A stretch of 64,000 bases of DNA from RUG100 sp050953425 (GCA_050953425.1 JBMNMQ010000007.1:372001-436000); one strand, 5' to 3'. Shown: positions 27,716 to 40,367, counted from the first letter of the stretch. Notes: a model not told the origin generated them from the sequence alone. Numbers and translations are program-made.

Positions 27716-28666
27716 ATGATCGGAATCGAAAAACCGACAATTGAGTGCATTACATCGGATGATGATGTAAACTATGGAAAATTCATCGTCGAGCCTCTGG
27801 AACGCGGCTACGGCATCACCCTCGGCAACAGCATGCGGAGGATCCTCCTCAGCTCCCTGCCGGGTGCCGCCGTTACGGCGGTCAAGATCGACGGCATCCT
27901 GCATGAATTTTCCACATTGCCGGGCGTCAAGGAAGATGTCACCGAGATCATCCTCAACCTCAAAAGGCTGGCGGTCAAGCTGGTCGGATCGGAGAACACC
28001 AAACGCGCGATCATCAACGCGGTTGGTCCGAAGGAAGTAACAGCCGCGGATATCATCGGCGATGCCGATATGGAGATCTTCAATCCGGATCTGCATATCG
28101 CCACTCTGGAAGAGAACGCCACGCTGGTGATGGAGATCAGCCTCGCCAAGGGCAGAGGCTACGTGCCGGCGGAGCAGAACAAGACGGAGAGCACGCCGAT
28201 CGCGGTGATTCCGGTCGATTCGATCTACACCCCGGTACGCAAGGTGAATTTCACCGTGGAGGACACCCGTGTCGGCCAGGTGACGGACTATGACCGGCTG
28301 GTGCTCGAAATCTGGACCGACGGTTCGGTCACGCCCAAGGAGGGCGTGTCGATCGGCGCCAAGATCATGCAGGAGCACCTCAACCTGTTCATCGCTCTGA
28401 CAGACAGTGCCGAAGGCATGGAGATCATGGTAGAGCAGGAAGAAGATCAGAAGGAAAAAGCGCTGGAGATGACAATCGAGGAACTGGAACTGTCCGTTCG
28501 CTCCTTCAATTGTCTCAAGAGAGCGTCCATCAATACTGTAGAAGAACTGACTCGCAAAACCGAGGACGATATGATGAAGGTCCGCAACCTGGGCAAGAAA
28601 TCGCTGGACGAAGTCAAGCAGAAGCTTGCCGAGCTGGGCCTCAGCCTCCGCGAAACCGACGAGTAG
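27716..28666 (+). CDS. rpoA: RNA polymerase alpha subunit
   Basis: 316 residues, normal length. N-terminal dimerisation domain with FIVEPLERGYGITLGNSMRR, and C-terminal domain with SVRSFNCLKRASINTVEELT and NLGKKSLDEVKQKLAELGLS that bind UP elements and activators. The start at 27716 follows AAAAAGGAGGAACGA; the upstream in-frame ATG at 27689 would add nine Lys/Glu-rich residues before the Shine-Dalgarno sequence. Confidence 0.98.
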   Translation: MIGIEKPTIECITSDDDVNYGKFIVEPLERGYGITLGNSMRRILLSSLPGAAVTAVKIDGILHEFSTLPGVKEDVTEIILNLKRLAVKLVGSENTKRAIINAVGPKEVTAADIIGDADMEIFNPDLHIATLEENATLVMEISLAKGRGYVPAEQNKTESTPIAVIPVDSIYTPVRKVNFTVEDTRVGQVTDYDRLVLEIWTDGSVTPKEGVSIGAKIMQEHLNLFIALTDSAEGMEIMVEQEEDQKEKALEMTIEELELSVRSFNCLKRASINTVEELTRKTEDDMMKVRNLGKKSLDEVKQKLAELGLSLRETDE

Positions 28667-28682
28667 AGAAAGGAGAGTACCG

Positions 28683-29024
28683 ATGCCGGGCTATAGAAAA
28701 CTGGGCAGAAAATCGGCACACAGAAAGGCCATGCTGCGCAATCTGGTGACCGATCTGCTGAGAAACGAGCGCATCACGACGACCAATACCCGGGCCAAGG
28801 AAGCCAGAAAGGCGGCGGAAAAGATGATCACGCTGGCCAAACGCGGCGACCTGCACGCCAGACGGCAGGTGTTGGCATATGTATACGACGAAGATGTCGT
28901 CAGCAAGCTGTTTGACGAGATCGCACCCAAATATCAGGATCGCAGCGGCGGCTATACCAGAATTCTCAAACTGGGACCGCGCCGCGGCGATGATGCGGAA
29001 GAGGTTTTCCTCGAACTCGTATAA
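28683..29024 (+). CDS. rplQ: 50S ribosomal protein L17
   Basis: 113 residues. MPGYRKLGRKSAHRKAMLRN start and GGYTRILKLGPRRGDDAEEV end. Last gene of the operon, closed by a terminator 13 nt after the stop. In many Firmicutes ecfA1-ecfA2-ecfT, truA, rplM and rpsI follow; none does here. Confidence 0.98.
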   Translation: MPGYRKLGRKSAHRKAMLRNLVTDLLRNERITTTNTRAKEARKAAEKMITLAKRGDLHARRQVLAYVYDEDVVSKLFDEIAPKYQDRSGGYTRILKLGPRRGDDAEEVFLELV

Positions 29025-29036
29025 GGGATAGAATCG

Positions 29037-29069
29037 GCAGGCAGTATCATCCGGTACTGTCTGCTTTTT
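29037..29069 (+). terminator. Terminator of the S10-spc-alpha operon
   Basis: 10-bp stem GCAGGCAGTA / TACTGTCTGC with one non-Watson-Crick pair (G-T), 8-nt loop, then TTTTT. Confidence 0.9.
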
Positions 29070-29143
29070 CATTGGCGCCGGAAAGAGCCGGCGCCGGACG
29101 CCGCGGCGGGCGCGAACCCGCCGCGGCGGCGCGGAGGCAGGAA

Positions 29144-31534
29144 ATGGAGAAAGAATCAGGAGTAAAAGCTGTCCCGGCTGCACCCGGCGGACGACAGTCC
29201 CCGCCCGGCAGGCGGCCGGCAGTGAGCACAAAGACTGCGGCGCCGTCCCGCCGCGTCGAACTGCTGGCGCCGGCCGGCGGTCCGGCGCAGCTGCGGGCGG
29301 CGGTTGAAAACGGTGCCGACGCCGTCTATCTCGGCGGGCCGCTTTTTAACGCGCGTATGCATGCCGATAACTTTTCCCTCGAGAACCTGCGCGAAGCCGT
29401 CTCGTACGCGCATCTGCGCGGCGTGAAGATCCACGTCACCCTCAACACCCTGCTGCGCGATGAGGAACTGCAGGATGCGCTCGACTATGCGGCGGACCTC
29501 TATGCCCTCGGCGCGGATGCACTGATCATCCAGGATCTCGGACTGGCGCGGCTGCTGCGGCAGCAGCTGCCGGAGATGGAACTGCATCTCTCCACGCAGG
29601 GCACGGTTTATAATCTGAGCGGCGTGCGGGCAGCCGCCGAGCTCGGCTTTCAACGGGTCGTGCTGGCCCGGGAAGTGCCGCTCGATGAACTGCGCACAAT
29701 CACCGCGGCCAGGCCCTGCGAAATCGAGATCTTCGTGCACGGCGCGCTGTGCATCTGCTACTCAGGGCAGTGCCAGCTGTCCCGCGTCCTCGGCGGCCGC
29801 AGCGGCAACCGCGGCGAGTGCGCGCAGCCCTGCCGGCTGCCGTATCGGGACGAGGCGGGGCGAAGCGGATACCTGCTTTCACCGCGCGATCTCTGCCTGC
29901 TCGACCACCTGCCGGAACTGACGGCGGCCGGCGTCGACAGCCTGAAGATCGAGGGGCGCATGAAATCACCGGCTTACGTCGCCGTGGTGACGTCGATTTA
30001 CCGCAAATATCTCGATCGCTGTCTGTCCCCGCAGAGCGGAGCGCCGTTCCGCATCGAGGCAGAGGACCGCCTGGCGCTGGCGCAGATCTTCAACCGCGGC
30101 GGCTTCACCGACGGATATCTGCACGGCGACCCCGGCGCGTCGCTGCTTTCCGGCGACCTGCCCAAGCATCAGGGGGTGCGGATCGGCACCGTCGCGGCGT
30201 CGGCGGGCCGGGAGCTGCTCGACATCCGCACCGACCGGCCGCTGCGAAACGGCGACGGCATCGAGATCCACAGCCGGCCGCTGACCGGCGGCGTGGTGAC
30301 CTACCGCGAAGCGCGCCCCGGCGGTCTGCTGCGCATCGGCGACATTCGCGGCGCAGACCGGGTGAAGCCGGGCGATGCGGTCTTTCGCATCACCGACAGC
30401 GAGCAGGTACGGGCCGCCGAAGCATCCTGCCGGCAGGGGCGGCGGACGACGCCGATGGATCTGACCTTCGTGCTCCGCACCGGCCGGCCGGCGGAGCTGA
30501 CAGCGCGGGCTCAGGCGGCGGAAGTCAGTGTCAGCGGCCGGCTTGTGCCGGAAGCGGCGCGGCATCGCGCCGTCGATGCGGAGATGGTGCGGCAGCAGCT
30601 GGAGAAAACGGGCGGCACGCCGTTTCATCTCCGTCATCTGCGCGTGGTGCTCGATCCCGGCCTTTCCCTGCCGCGCTCCGAGCTGAACCGGCTGCGGCGC
30701 GATGCCGTCGAGGCCCTGACAGAGCGAATTGCCCGGCCGCGCCGGCGGCCGCAGATCGAGAGGCTGCCGCGGCGGAATCCGGCCGCCGCACTGCGCCGGG
30801 CGCGGCGGGAGAAGGGCCTGCCGCCGGCGGATGGCGGCACGGGAAACACCACTGCGGCAGGCGGCACGGGATCGATGCGACCGACCGATGCGCTGCCGGC
30901 GGCAGCGGCAGCGAAACGGGATGCGGCGGTGCAGAGCGACGGCCTGCTGCGTCTGCCGCCGGTCACCCTGGGCGCCGGCGACCGCTGGCTCGCGGCGCAG
31001 CTGGGTCTGACCGAACCCGATGCGGCCCCGGCTCCGCGGGACGGAACGCCGGGTTCTCTGCCGGTGGACGGGATCCCGGCCTCGCTGCCGCAGACCGTGC
31101 TGGTCGAAAACCTCGGCTGGATTCGGGAACTGCAGAACAGCGGCCGCCGCGTCCTCGGCGGCGCCGGACTCAACGTTACCAACACCGCAGCCGCGGAGGC
31201 GCTCGCGCAGCTGGGCGTGACGGTCGTCGAAGCTTCCAGGGAATGCGCCGCGGATCCGGATATCCTGATGATCACCGAACATCGTTTTGACAGCGGCATT
31301 CTGACCGACCGCACCGGCCGGCGCTATCGCCTGGAGCCGGGTCCCTTCGGTGACAAGACGATACTGTACCGGGAAAAGGACCGCGGCGGCAAAGCGGCAG
31401 CCGACGGCAGGAATGGCGGCAGCAGAGTGACAGCGGATCAAAGAAATCGCGGCGGCAAGGCGGCCGGAAAACCGGACCGCGGCGGCAGACGGAAAGCAGG
31501 GAAGAGGAGAAAGACAAAAGAGCGAAACAAATGA
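29144..31534 (+). CDS. Peptidase U32 family protein, probable RNA hydroxylation enzyme
   Basis: 796 residues. The N-terminal part (about 40-330) holds the U32 core: VELLAPAGGPAQLRAAVENG, ADALIIQDLGLARLL, and the Cys-rich signature HGALCICYSGQCQLSRVLGG then NRGECAQPCR. Despite the name, characterised U32 proteins (RlhA, TrhP) hydroxylate rRNA or tRNA bases with an iron-sulfur cluster. A DUF3656-like middle region and a last third with VLVENLGWIRELQ follow, linked by an Ala/Gly-rich low-complexity segment (about 545-620). The start at 29144 is chosen for GGAGGCAGGAA. The last 50 residues are Gly/Arg/Lys-rich. Confidence 0.85.
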   Translation: MEKESGVKAVPAAPGGRQSPPGRRPAVSTKTAAPSRRVELLAPAGGPAQLRAAVENGADAVYLGGPLFNARMHADNFSLENLREAVSYAHLRGVKIHVTLNTLLRDEELQDALDYAADLYALGADALIIQDLGLARLLRQQLPEMELHLSTQGTVYNLSGVRAAAELGFQRVVLAREVPLDELRTITAARPCEIEIFVHGALCICYSGQCQLSRVLGGRSGNRGECAQPCRLPYRDEAGRSGYLLSPRDLCLLDHLPELTAAGVDSLKIEGRMKSPAYVAVVTSIYRKYLDRCLSPQSGAPFRIEAEDRLALAQIFNRGGFTDGYLHGDPGASLLSGDLPKHQGVRIGTVAASAGRELLDIRTDRPLRNGDGIEIHSRPLTGGVVTYREARPGGLLRIGDIRGADRVKPGDAVFRITDSEQVRAAEASCRQGRRTTPMDLTFVLRTGRPAELTARAQAAEVSVSGRLVPEAARHRAVDAEMVRQQLEKTGGTPFHLRHLRVVLDPGLSLPRSELNRLRRDAVEALTERIARPRRRPQIERLPRRNPAAALRRARREKGLPPADGGTGNTTAAGGTGSMRPTDALPAAAAAKRDAAVQSDGLLRLPPVTLGAGDRWLAAQLGLTEPDAAPAPRDGTPGSLPVDGIPASLPQTVLVENLGWIRELQNSGRRVLGGAGLNVTNTAAAEALAQLGVTVVEASRECAADPDILMITEHRFDSGILTDRTGRRYRLEPGPFGDKTILYREKDRGGKAAADGRNGGSRVTADQRNRGGKAAGKPDRGGRRKAGKRRKTKERNK

Positions 31535-31610
31535 AAACAGAATGGCCGAACGGCGGCCGACGGCCGTACCGCCGGCTTGCATGCGGCCCTGACGGGCCGC
31601 ACTTTCACCA

Positions 31611-31642
31611 GGCACTGTCCTTTCCCGGACGGTGCCTTTTTT
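31611..31642 (+). terminator. Intrinsic terminator after the U32 gene
   Basis: 10-bp stem GGCACTGTCC / GGACGGTGCC (one T-G pair), loop TTTCCC, then TTTTTT. Confidence 0.9.
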
Positions 31643-31666
31643 ATGCGGCGGCGCACCGCGGGAACC

Positions 31667-31780
31667 GTTCGCGAAAATTACAGCTCCTGATATAGAGAAG
31701 GGCAGCGCGCGGCGGCTTCCCGATGAAGGCGGCAGCCGGCCTCGCTGCGGTTCGCGAAATTTACAGCTCCTTATATGAGA
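31667..31780 (+). repeat. Pair of imperfect direct repeats upstream of the MerR gene
   Basis: A unit of about 27 nt beginning GTTCGCGAAA and containing TTACAGCTCCT plus ATAT occurs at 31667-31693 and 31750-31776 with two differences. Each copy holds the 8-bp palindrome TTCGCGAA. The copies start 83 nt apart and lie between the U32 terminator and the merR promoter. Confidence 0.7.
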
Positions 31781-31811
31781 GTTATTTCAGGGAGCACACC
31801 GCAAAAAGGAC

Positions 31812-31842
31812 TTGCTGTCACGTTGACGTGATAGCGTAATCT
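31812..31842 (+). promoter_or_regulatory. MerR-type promoter with operator dyad in a 19-bp spacer
   Basis: TTGCTG and TAATCT are separated by 19 nt, the overlong spacer typical of MerR-controlled promoters. The spacer carries the dyad TCACGT-TG-ACGTGA (31818-31831). It drives the regulator gene itself, which implies autoregulation and probably control of the genes after it. Confidence 0.65.
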
Positions 31843-31869
31843 GAATATTGCGGAGAAAGGCGAACCGTA

Positions 31870-32316
31870 ATGCGAAAAGTGAATGAAGTGAGTTCTTTGA
31901 CTGGACTCAGCAGGAGAACGCTGCAGTACTATGACGACGAAGGCCTGGTGCCGGTCATGCGTTCGGAGAGCAATCACCGCCTCTATGATGAAGCAGCTCT
32001 GGATAAGATCTGGGGAATCATGATCTGCCGGGAGCTGGGCCTGGATCTGAGCACGATCGGCGAAATGGCGGCCGCACCGACGGCACGACGCAGGGAGATG
32101 CTCGGCACTCTGCGAACCATGCTGGAAGCGCAGATGCACAGACTGGATGAGATGATTCTGCTGCTGGAGCGGGTGATGCAGGACGGCCTGCCGCCGCGGC
32201 CGCCGGAGGAGAAACGGGGCGGACGAACCTATGTGGAATGGGTGGCCGCCTGGAAAAACGAAGTTCTCGAGGCTTCCTCCGCACCGTCGTCGGCATCCGG
32301 GCAGCGGCGCCCTTAG
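31870..32316 (+). CDS. MerR-family transcriptional regulator
   Basis: 148 residues. The N-terminal winged helix matches MerR closely (VSSLTGLSRRTLQYYDDEGL, then SNHRLYDEAALDKI), followed by a dimerising coiled coil (about 80-115) and a short C-terminal region ending in a Ser/Ala-rich stretch. No Cys pattern for metal sensing is seen, so a small organic ligand or stress signal is more likely. Downstream are a membrane protein and a lipoprotein that could be targets. Confidence 0.88.
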   Translation: MRKVNEVSSLTGLSRRTLQYYDDEGLVPVMRSESNHRLYDEAALDKIWGIMICRELGLDLSTIGEMAAAPTARRREMLGTLRTMLEAQMHRLDEMILLLERVMQDGLPPRPPEEKRGGRTYVEWVAAWKNEVLEASSAPSSASGQRRP

Positions 32317-32544
32317 GCAGCACCCTGCAGCAGCCGCAGACAGCGTTCCGCAGCAGCCGCAGACAGCACCCCGCTTCCCGCGGCGATCGGCGGCATTCCG
32401 CGGCCCTTCGCGTCCGGCCGGAAAGGCGACAGAAATCCGGCTGCATAACGGACGGTGTGACAAGGATGATCCGCCGCGGGAAGCAAAGTATGACAAATGA
32501 TGACCGGCTTCGCGGGAAAGCCGGCAGACGAAAGGATGAGAAAA

Positions 32545-33090
32545 ATGAAAAAAACACGAAACCCGGCCGCGGCAGCCGCCGCGGCCATCGCCGGAGCGGG
32601 CATCATGCTCCTCTGCATCTTTGTGCCCTTTGTCTCGGCGGGGGAGGAACTGGAGGACAGCCTGGATACTCTGACTGCCTATGAGGAATTCGGTGTGGAC
32701 GGCATGGACAGCGTGTCGGTATTCAAGTTCAATACATTCTATTATCAGAACAGCACGGAATTGTTTAACAGCAGCGAAGACGGGATGATATATCTGGGGC
32801 TGCTGATCGCACTGCTGGTCTTTGCCGTGCTGGCACTGGTGTCGACGCTGCGGCGGAAACCGGTGCTGTCGCTGGTATTCGGTATTCTGACACTGCTGAC
32901 GTTCCTCGCCGAGTACGCCGACTTTGTATCCCGCGGCGTGGTCGCCGATGATGCGATGTCCTATCACTGGAGCATCGCGTTTTATCTCTGCTATGTCGGC
33001 GCGGCGCTGCTGCTGGCCGGTGCGATCGCCATGCTGGTGCAGAAAAGACGGCAGCGGCGAGCGGAGCGGCAGCTGAATACGGGGAACTGA
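32545..33090 (+). CDS. Hypothetical four-helix membrane protein
   Basis: 181 residues from this start, which lies 9 nt after AAAGG; an ATG at 32536 is nearly as good. Four hydrophobic segments are visible: residues about 8-32, 86-108, 113-137 and 146-170. An acidic extracytoplasmic loop of about 55 residues sits between the first two (EELEDSLDTLTAYEEFGVDG). The C-terminus is Arg-rich, consistent with the inside. Family not recognised. The 228 nt before it are GC-rich with a short duplicated GCAGCAGCCGCAGACAG unit and no gene. Confidence 0.7.
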   Translation: MKKTRNPAAAAAAAIAGAGIMLLCIFVPFVSAGEELEDSLDTLTAYEEFGVDGMDSVSVFKFNTFYYQNSTELFNSSEDGMIYLGLLIALLVFAVLALVSTLRRKPVLSLVFGILTLLTFLAEYADFVSRGVVADDAMSYHWSIAFYLCYVGAALLLAGAIAMLVQKRRQRRAERQLNTGN

Positions 33091-33157
33091 TCGTGCCGAA
33101 CATTCGGCACGGAGAACGCAAGAGAACAGGAATCGAAAAGATAACGGAGGAGAAGTC

Positions 33158-33652
33158 ATGAAAAAGAAATTATTAGCCATCGCACTGTGCCTGAGTCTGG
33201 TTTGCTGCTTTGCGGCCTGCGGCAGCAGCGAGAGTTCGGATACGGCCGGCGATAATCAAAGCAGCGTGGAAGAAAATGCCGATACTGCCGATGATGCAGA
33301 AGACTATGAGGACAGCGAAGAAGATGTCGATGAAGACGTTGATGAAGTGGAGGTCCAGAACAAGGATCTGCCCGGCGGCACCTATGTTGTGGGTGAGGAC
33401 CTTTCGGCAGGAAAGTACTATATTACCTACAAGACAGAAAAGTCGGAAGAAGATTACTGGGGTCTGGATTATTTCTGGATTACTCGAGAGGGCTCGAAAG
33501 GCAGGGAAGAAACACTGGACGGCACGAAATACGATGAGAGAGTCGGCGGCTTTGACTATACGGAAGCCAAAAAGGGAAAGAAATCCTATGTCAACCTGAA
33601 GGACGGAGACAAAATAACGGTTGATGCGGAGGAGGGAAACTGGACCTATTAA
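33158..33652 (+). CDS. Predicted lipoprotein with acidic linker
   Basis: 164 residues. Signal peptide MKKKLLAIALCLSLVCCFAA with the acylated Cys at position 21. The next about 40 residues are very acidic (EDYEDSEEDVDEDVDEVEV), then a globular part begins at DLPGGTYVVGEDLSAGKYYI, resembling small surface domains found repeatedly in Clostridia lipoproteins (GTYxVGxDIxxGxY). Function unknown. AACGGAGGAG is just upstream. It may form a unit with the membrane protein before it (67-nt gap). Confidence 0.8.
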   Translation: MKKKLLAIALCLSLVCCFAACGSSESSDTAGDNQSSVEENADTADDAEDYEDSEEDVDEDVDEVEVQNKDLPGGTYVVGEDLSAGKYYITYKTEKSEEDYWGLDYFWITREGSKGREETLDGTKYDERVGGFDYTEAKKGKKSYVNLKDGDKITVDAEEGNWTY

Positions 33653-33941
33653 CCCGCAGGATGCTTTGGGAAGAGCTGCCTGAAGATGCGTCCGGGAAAG
33701 GCCTGCGGATGCACCCGGGTTTCGCAAAGGCACCCGCAAGGGTCTTCGCGGGGTGCGCCGCGGGATGCGCCGCATGAGGCGCTCGGAAGTTCCCTGTGAA
33801 GGGGTCGGTGCTGCCGTGCCGGTGGAAGAAATTCCGCCGGCACGGCAGTATATTTGCGGGGTCAAACGCCTTCCTCCGACAGGACAGCAATATTTTCCGC
33901 CGGCAGGGCAAAAATGTTTTCGCCGGCAGGGCAAAAAAGTG
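33653..33941. other. Intergenic region before the rrn promoters
   Basis: No gene recognised. GC-rich, with reiterated CACCCG/GGGTGC elements around 33700-33770. A 23-nt period direct repeat with core CGCCGGCAGGGCAAAAA at 33898-33914 and 33921-33937 sits against the first rrn promoter. Confidence 0.6.
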
Positions 33942-33970
33942 TTGACAAGGGCGGACGGCCCTGATATTAT
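33942..33970 (+). promoter_or_regulatory. rrn promoter P1
   Basis: Consensus TTGACA, 17-nt spacer, TATTAT. An A tract (GGCAAAAAAGTG) lies directly upstream, as expected for an UP element. Confidence 0.85.
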
Positions 33971-34083
33971 GTAAAAGCTGTCGCGAAAACGGCACCCCGG
34001 CGCCCGGCCGGAAAGGCCGGCCTGCCGCAGTCATTTCGCGGCCCCGGCGCGGCGAAAAAAAGCCCGGCGAGGCAAAAAAATGA

Positions 34084-34112
34084 TTGACACGGGGGTCAAA
34101 AAGCGATAGAAT
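34084..34112 (+). promoter_or_regulatory. rrn promoter P2
   Basis: Consensus TTGACA, 17-nt spacer, TAGAAT. Preceded by GGCAAAAAAATGA, very like the sequence before P1. Confidence 0.85.
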
Positions 34113-34366
34113 TAAAAAGCACGCTAAAAGGGAAAACGCCCTGCCGCGTGCCTGAACATTGACAACAACATAGTGTAGAAATTTAGTCGATAAAGGTGTT
34201 TCAAACACCAAAAAACTAAATGGAACGATCATGTACGAACATGAAAGTTCCCGACAATTTCTAAAACCAAAAGCAATAATTCGGAGACGAATGAAGACGC
34301 GAAAAGCGTGAGCGAAGAGTTTAGAAATCAAACTTGATTTAGAGCCTTCGGGCTTTAGATACGATC
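34113..34366 (+). promoter_or_regulatory. rrn leader
   Basis: About 250 nt between P2 and 16S, including a TTGACA at 34160 without a good -10 and the hairpin AGAGCCTTCGGGCTTT at 34341-34356. Part of this leader probably pairs with the 16S-tRNA spacer for RNase III processing. Confidence 0.6.
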
Positions 34367-35891
<1,525 letters not shown>

Positions 35892-36008
35892 CTCAAGTTT
35901 CTGCACTATGTCTGTTTATGACAAACCGGCGGCGCACCGATTCCTTCGGCCGCGGCCGGTGCGTGTGAAACTTGGCCCCGGCATCTGCGGATGCCGGCCG
36001 AGGTTCAT

Positions 36009-36084
36009 GGGGAATTAGCTCAGTTGGGAGAGCACCTGCCTTGCACGCAGGGGGTCAGGAGTTCGAATCTCCTATTCTCCACCA
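36009..36084 (+). tRNA. tRNA-Ala (anticodon TGC)
   Basis: 76 nt with encoded CCA, in the 16S-23S spacer. The acceptor stem GGGGAAT pairs with ATTCTCC, the anticodon loop CTTGCAC lies between CCTGC and GCAGG, and the T arm contains GTTCGAATC. It is the only tRNA in this spacer. Confidence 0.97.
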
Positions 36085-36305
36085 CCCGTACCTTGAAAAC
36101 TGAATACCAAAACTGTGGAGAATTTGCGAAGCAAATTTTCAACGAACGAATCGAGAAGTATCAAGCGAGAACAGGAAAAAGAGTTTTTCTGGAAGAAGCG
36201 AGGTATAACTGCGATTCATCGAGAAACCAGAACAATTCACTACGAGCGAAAAGCAATAGTGAAAGTGCGAGAGCACGAAAGACCATCGTACGCTAGCGAT
36301 GGCAG

Positions 36306-39196
<2,891 letters not shown>

Positions 39197-39309
39197 AGAG
39201 AAGGTTTCCGAAGATGCGGCGCCGCAGGGCGCAGACAGTGAAGGTATTCAGTTTTCAGGGTATGAGAACAATCACATATCCTGAAGCTCCGCGAAAGCGG
39301 AGGGAAAAA

Positions 39310-39425
39310 TCTGGTGACGATAGCGTGGAGGCTACACCTGTTCCCATCCCGAACACAGAAGTTAAGCTCCACAGCGCTGATGATACTTGTCGGGCGACCG
39401 GCCGGGAAAGCAGGACGTTGCCAGT
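39310..39425 (+). rRNA. rrf: 5S ribosomal RNA
   Basis: About 116 nt, from TCTGGTGACGATAGCG to GTTGCCAG(T), which pair as the terminal stem. Contains ACACCTGTTCCCATCCCGAA and AGAAGTTAAGCTCC, the conserved loops B and C. Between 23S and 5S lie about 113 nt with a CTTTCGCGGAGC-type hairpin. Confidence 0.95.
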
Positions 39426-39431
39426 TTTTTC

Positions 39432-39506
39432 GGCCCTGTGGTCAAGCGGTTAAGACACCGCCCTTTCACGGCGGTAACTCGAGTTCGATTCTCGACAGGG
39501 TCACCA
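39432..39506 (+). tRNA. tRNA-Glu (anticodon TTC)
   Basis: 75 nt with encoded CCA. The acceptor stem GGCCCTG pairs with CAGGGTC and the anticodon loop CTTTCAC lies between CCGCC and GGCGG. It is the last member of the rrn operon, 7 nt after 5S. Confidence 0.96.
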
Positions 39507-39512
39507 AACGCA

Positions 39513-39553
39513 AAGCATCGAAACGCTGCATCCGGCGCTTCGGTGCTTTTTTT
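39513..39553 (+). terminator. Terminator of the rrn operon
   Basis: 14-nt arms AAGCATCGAAACGC / GCGCTTCGGTGCTT with one mismatch and one T-G pair, then a T tract. Confidence 0.88.
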
Positions 39554-39705
39554 AGTGAAAACGGGACGATTCGACTTGGAGCAAACTACGGGCCGCTCCG
39601 AGCAGGCTGAATTGAAAATTTAAATTCTATGTGTAAAAGTGAATTCCACATGCAATGAAAAACCGTTGTTTTTTTAAAGTTTTTTCAGATGACACACTGC
39701 CGATG

Positions 39706-39951
39706 TGGTATAATTAGCTCAGCTTCTTAGAAAAAGAAATTGTTTTCGGGCACTCTAATAGGGCCTCTGGAAATATGTTATGCATGTTTAATTTCCACAG
39801 GTTTGCATGCGGATTTTCAATTTTGAGCTCTCGGGGACGATCTGATTCCAGGATACGGTTTATCTAAGCAGCTGAGGTGTTAGTGCCACTTCATCAGCCG
39901 GTACCGGCTGTAGCTGCAAGGCTCTGAGTCTCTCAGAGCCGATTTTTTTTT
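39706..39951 (+). ncRNA. Candidate free-standing structured RNA of about 230 nt
   Basis: An extended -10 (TGGTATAAT, 39706-39714) starts a transcript at about 39720. A 13-bp closing stem with a single mismatch joins CTCAGCTTCTTAG (39718-39730) to CTAAGCAGCTGAG (39864-39876) and encloses 133 nt. Inside, CCTCTGGAAAT pairs with ATTTCCACAGG around a 16-nt loop, and GAAATTG can pair with CAATTTT. After the closing stem come the hairpin CAGCCG-GTAC-CGGCTG and a perfect terminator GGCTCTGAG-TCT-CTCAGAGCC plus T9 (39920-39950). No reading frame fits. It does not match the rRNA, tRNA, SRP RNA, tmRNA, RNase P or T-box motifs I know. A 6S-like RNA or an orphan riboswitch is possible. Confidence 0.65.
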
Positions 39952-40367
39952 AGCGCCAGAGAATACGGTGTATCTCCACTCAGCGCCGAACGAGGTGTGG
40001 AATTGATATGATCCACCGCCTTTCTGAGATCCCATTGCGTGTAAGGCTGGAAATCTGTACCTTTTGGAAAGATCATGCGAAGCATTGTATGGATATTTTC
40101 AATACCGGCCTTTTGATCACTTCTCATGGGATCGCAGTAATAGATGCTGCTGCGCGGCGTTCCCTCCGGACTGTTTTCCAGTCTTTCCGGATTTCCGAAT
40201 TCGGCTCCCCGATCTGTAAGGATGACGGGAAAGAGAGTATGAAACGAGTCAGGACCGCCAAGAGAGCGCTGGAGACGTTCGAAAACCAATCGAACAGCCC
40301 CTGCTCAATATACAGGCGCTCCTCCAACTTAAGATGTTTCTGATTTCCCGGTATGTTTTTCGACATT
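39933..40367 (-). pseudogene. Broken IS30-family transposase
   Basis: The N-terminus is intact, with GAGGAGG before the ATG at 40367 and MSKNIPGNQKHLKLEERLYI, but after about 24 residues it joins the C-terminal catalytic region in another frame. That region (39933 to about 40290) reads LFPVILTDRGAEFGNPERL, then FPKGTDF and VDHINSTPRSALSGDTPYSL, the usual last third of IS30 transposases. Some 200 central residues, including most of the helix-turn-helix and the first Asp, are missing, and the last residues are lost where the fragment meets the T tract of the preceding RNA's terminator. It cannot be active. No terminal inverted repeats were found. Confidence 0.88.

Noticed and set aside
34160..34193. 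A third rrn promoter (TTGACA at 34160)
   Set aside because: No -10 box at a suitable distance; the sequence looks like part of the processed leader.
39432..39506. tRNA-Glu read as a second spacer tRNA of another rrn copy
   Set aside because: It sits 7 nt after 5S and is followed directly by the terminator, so it belongs to this operon.
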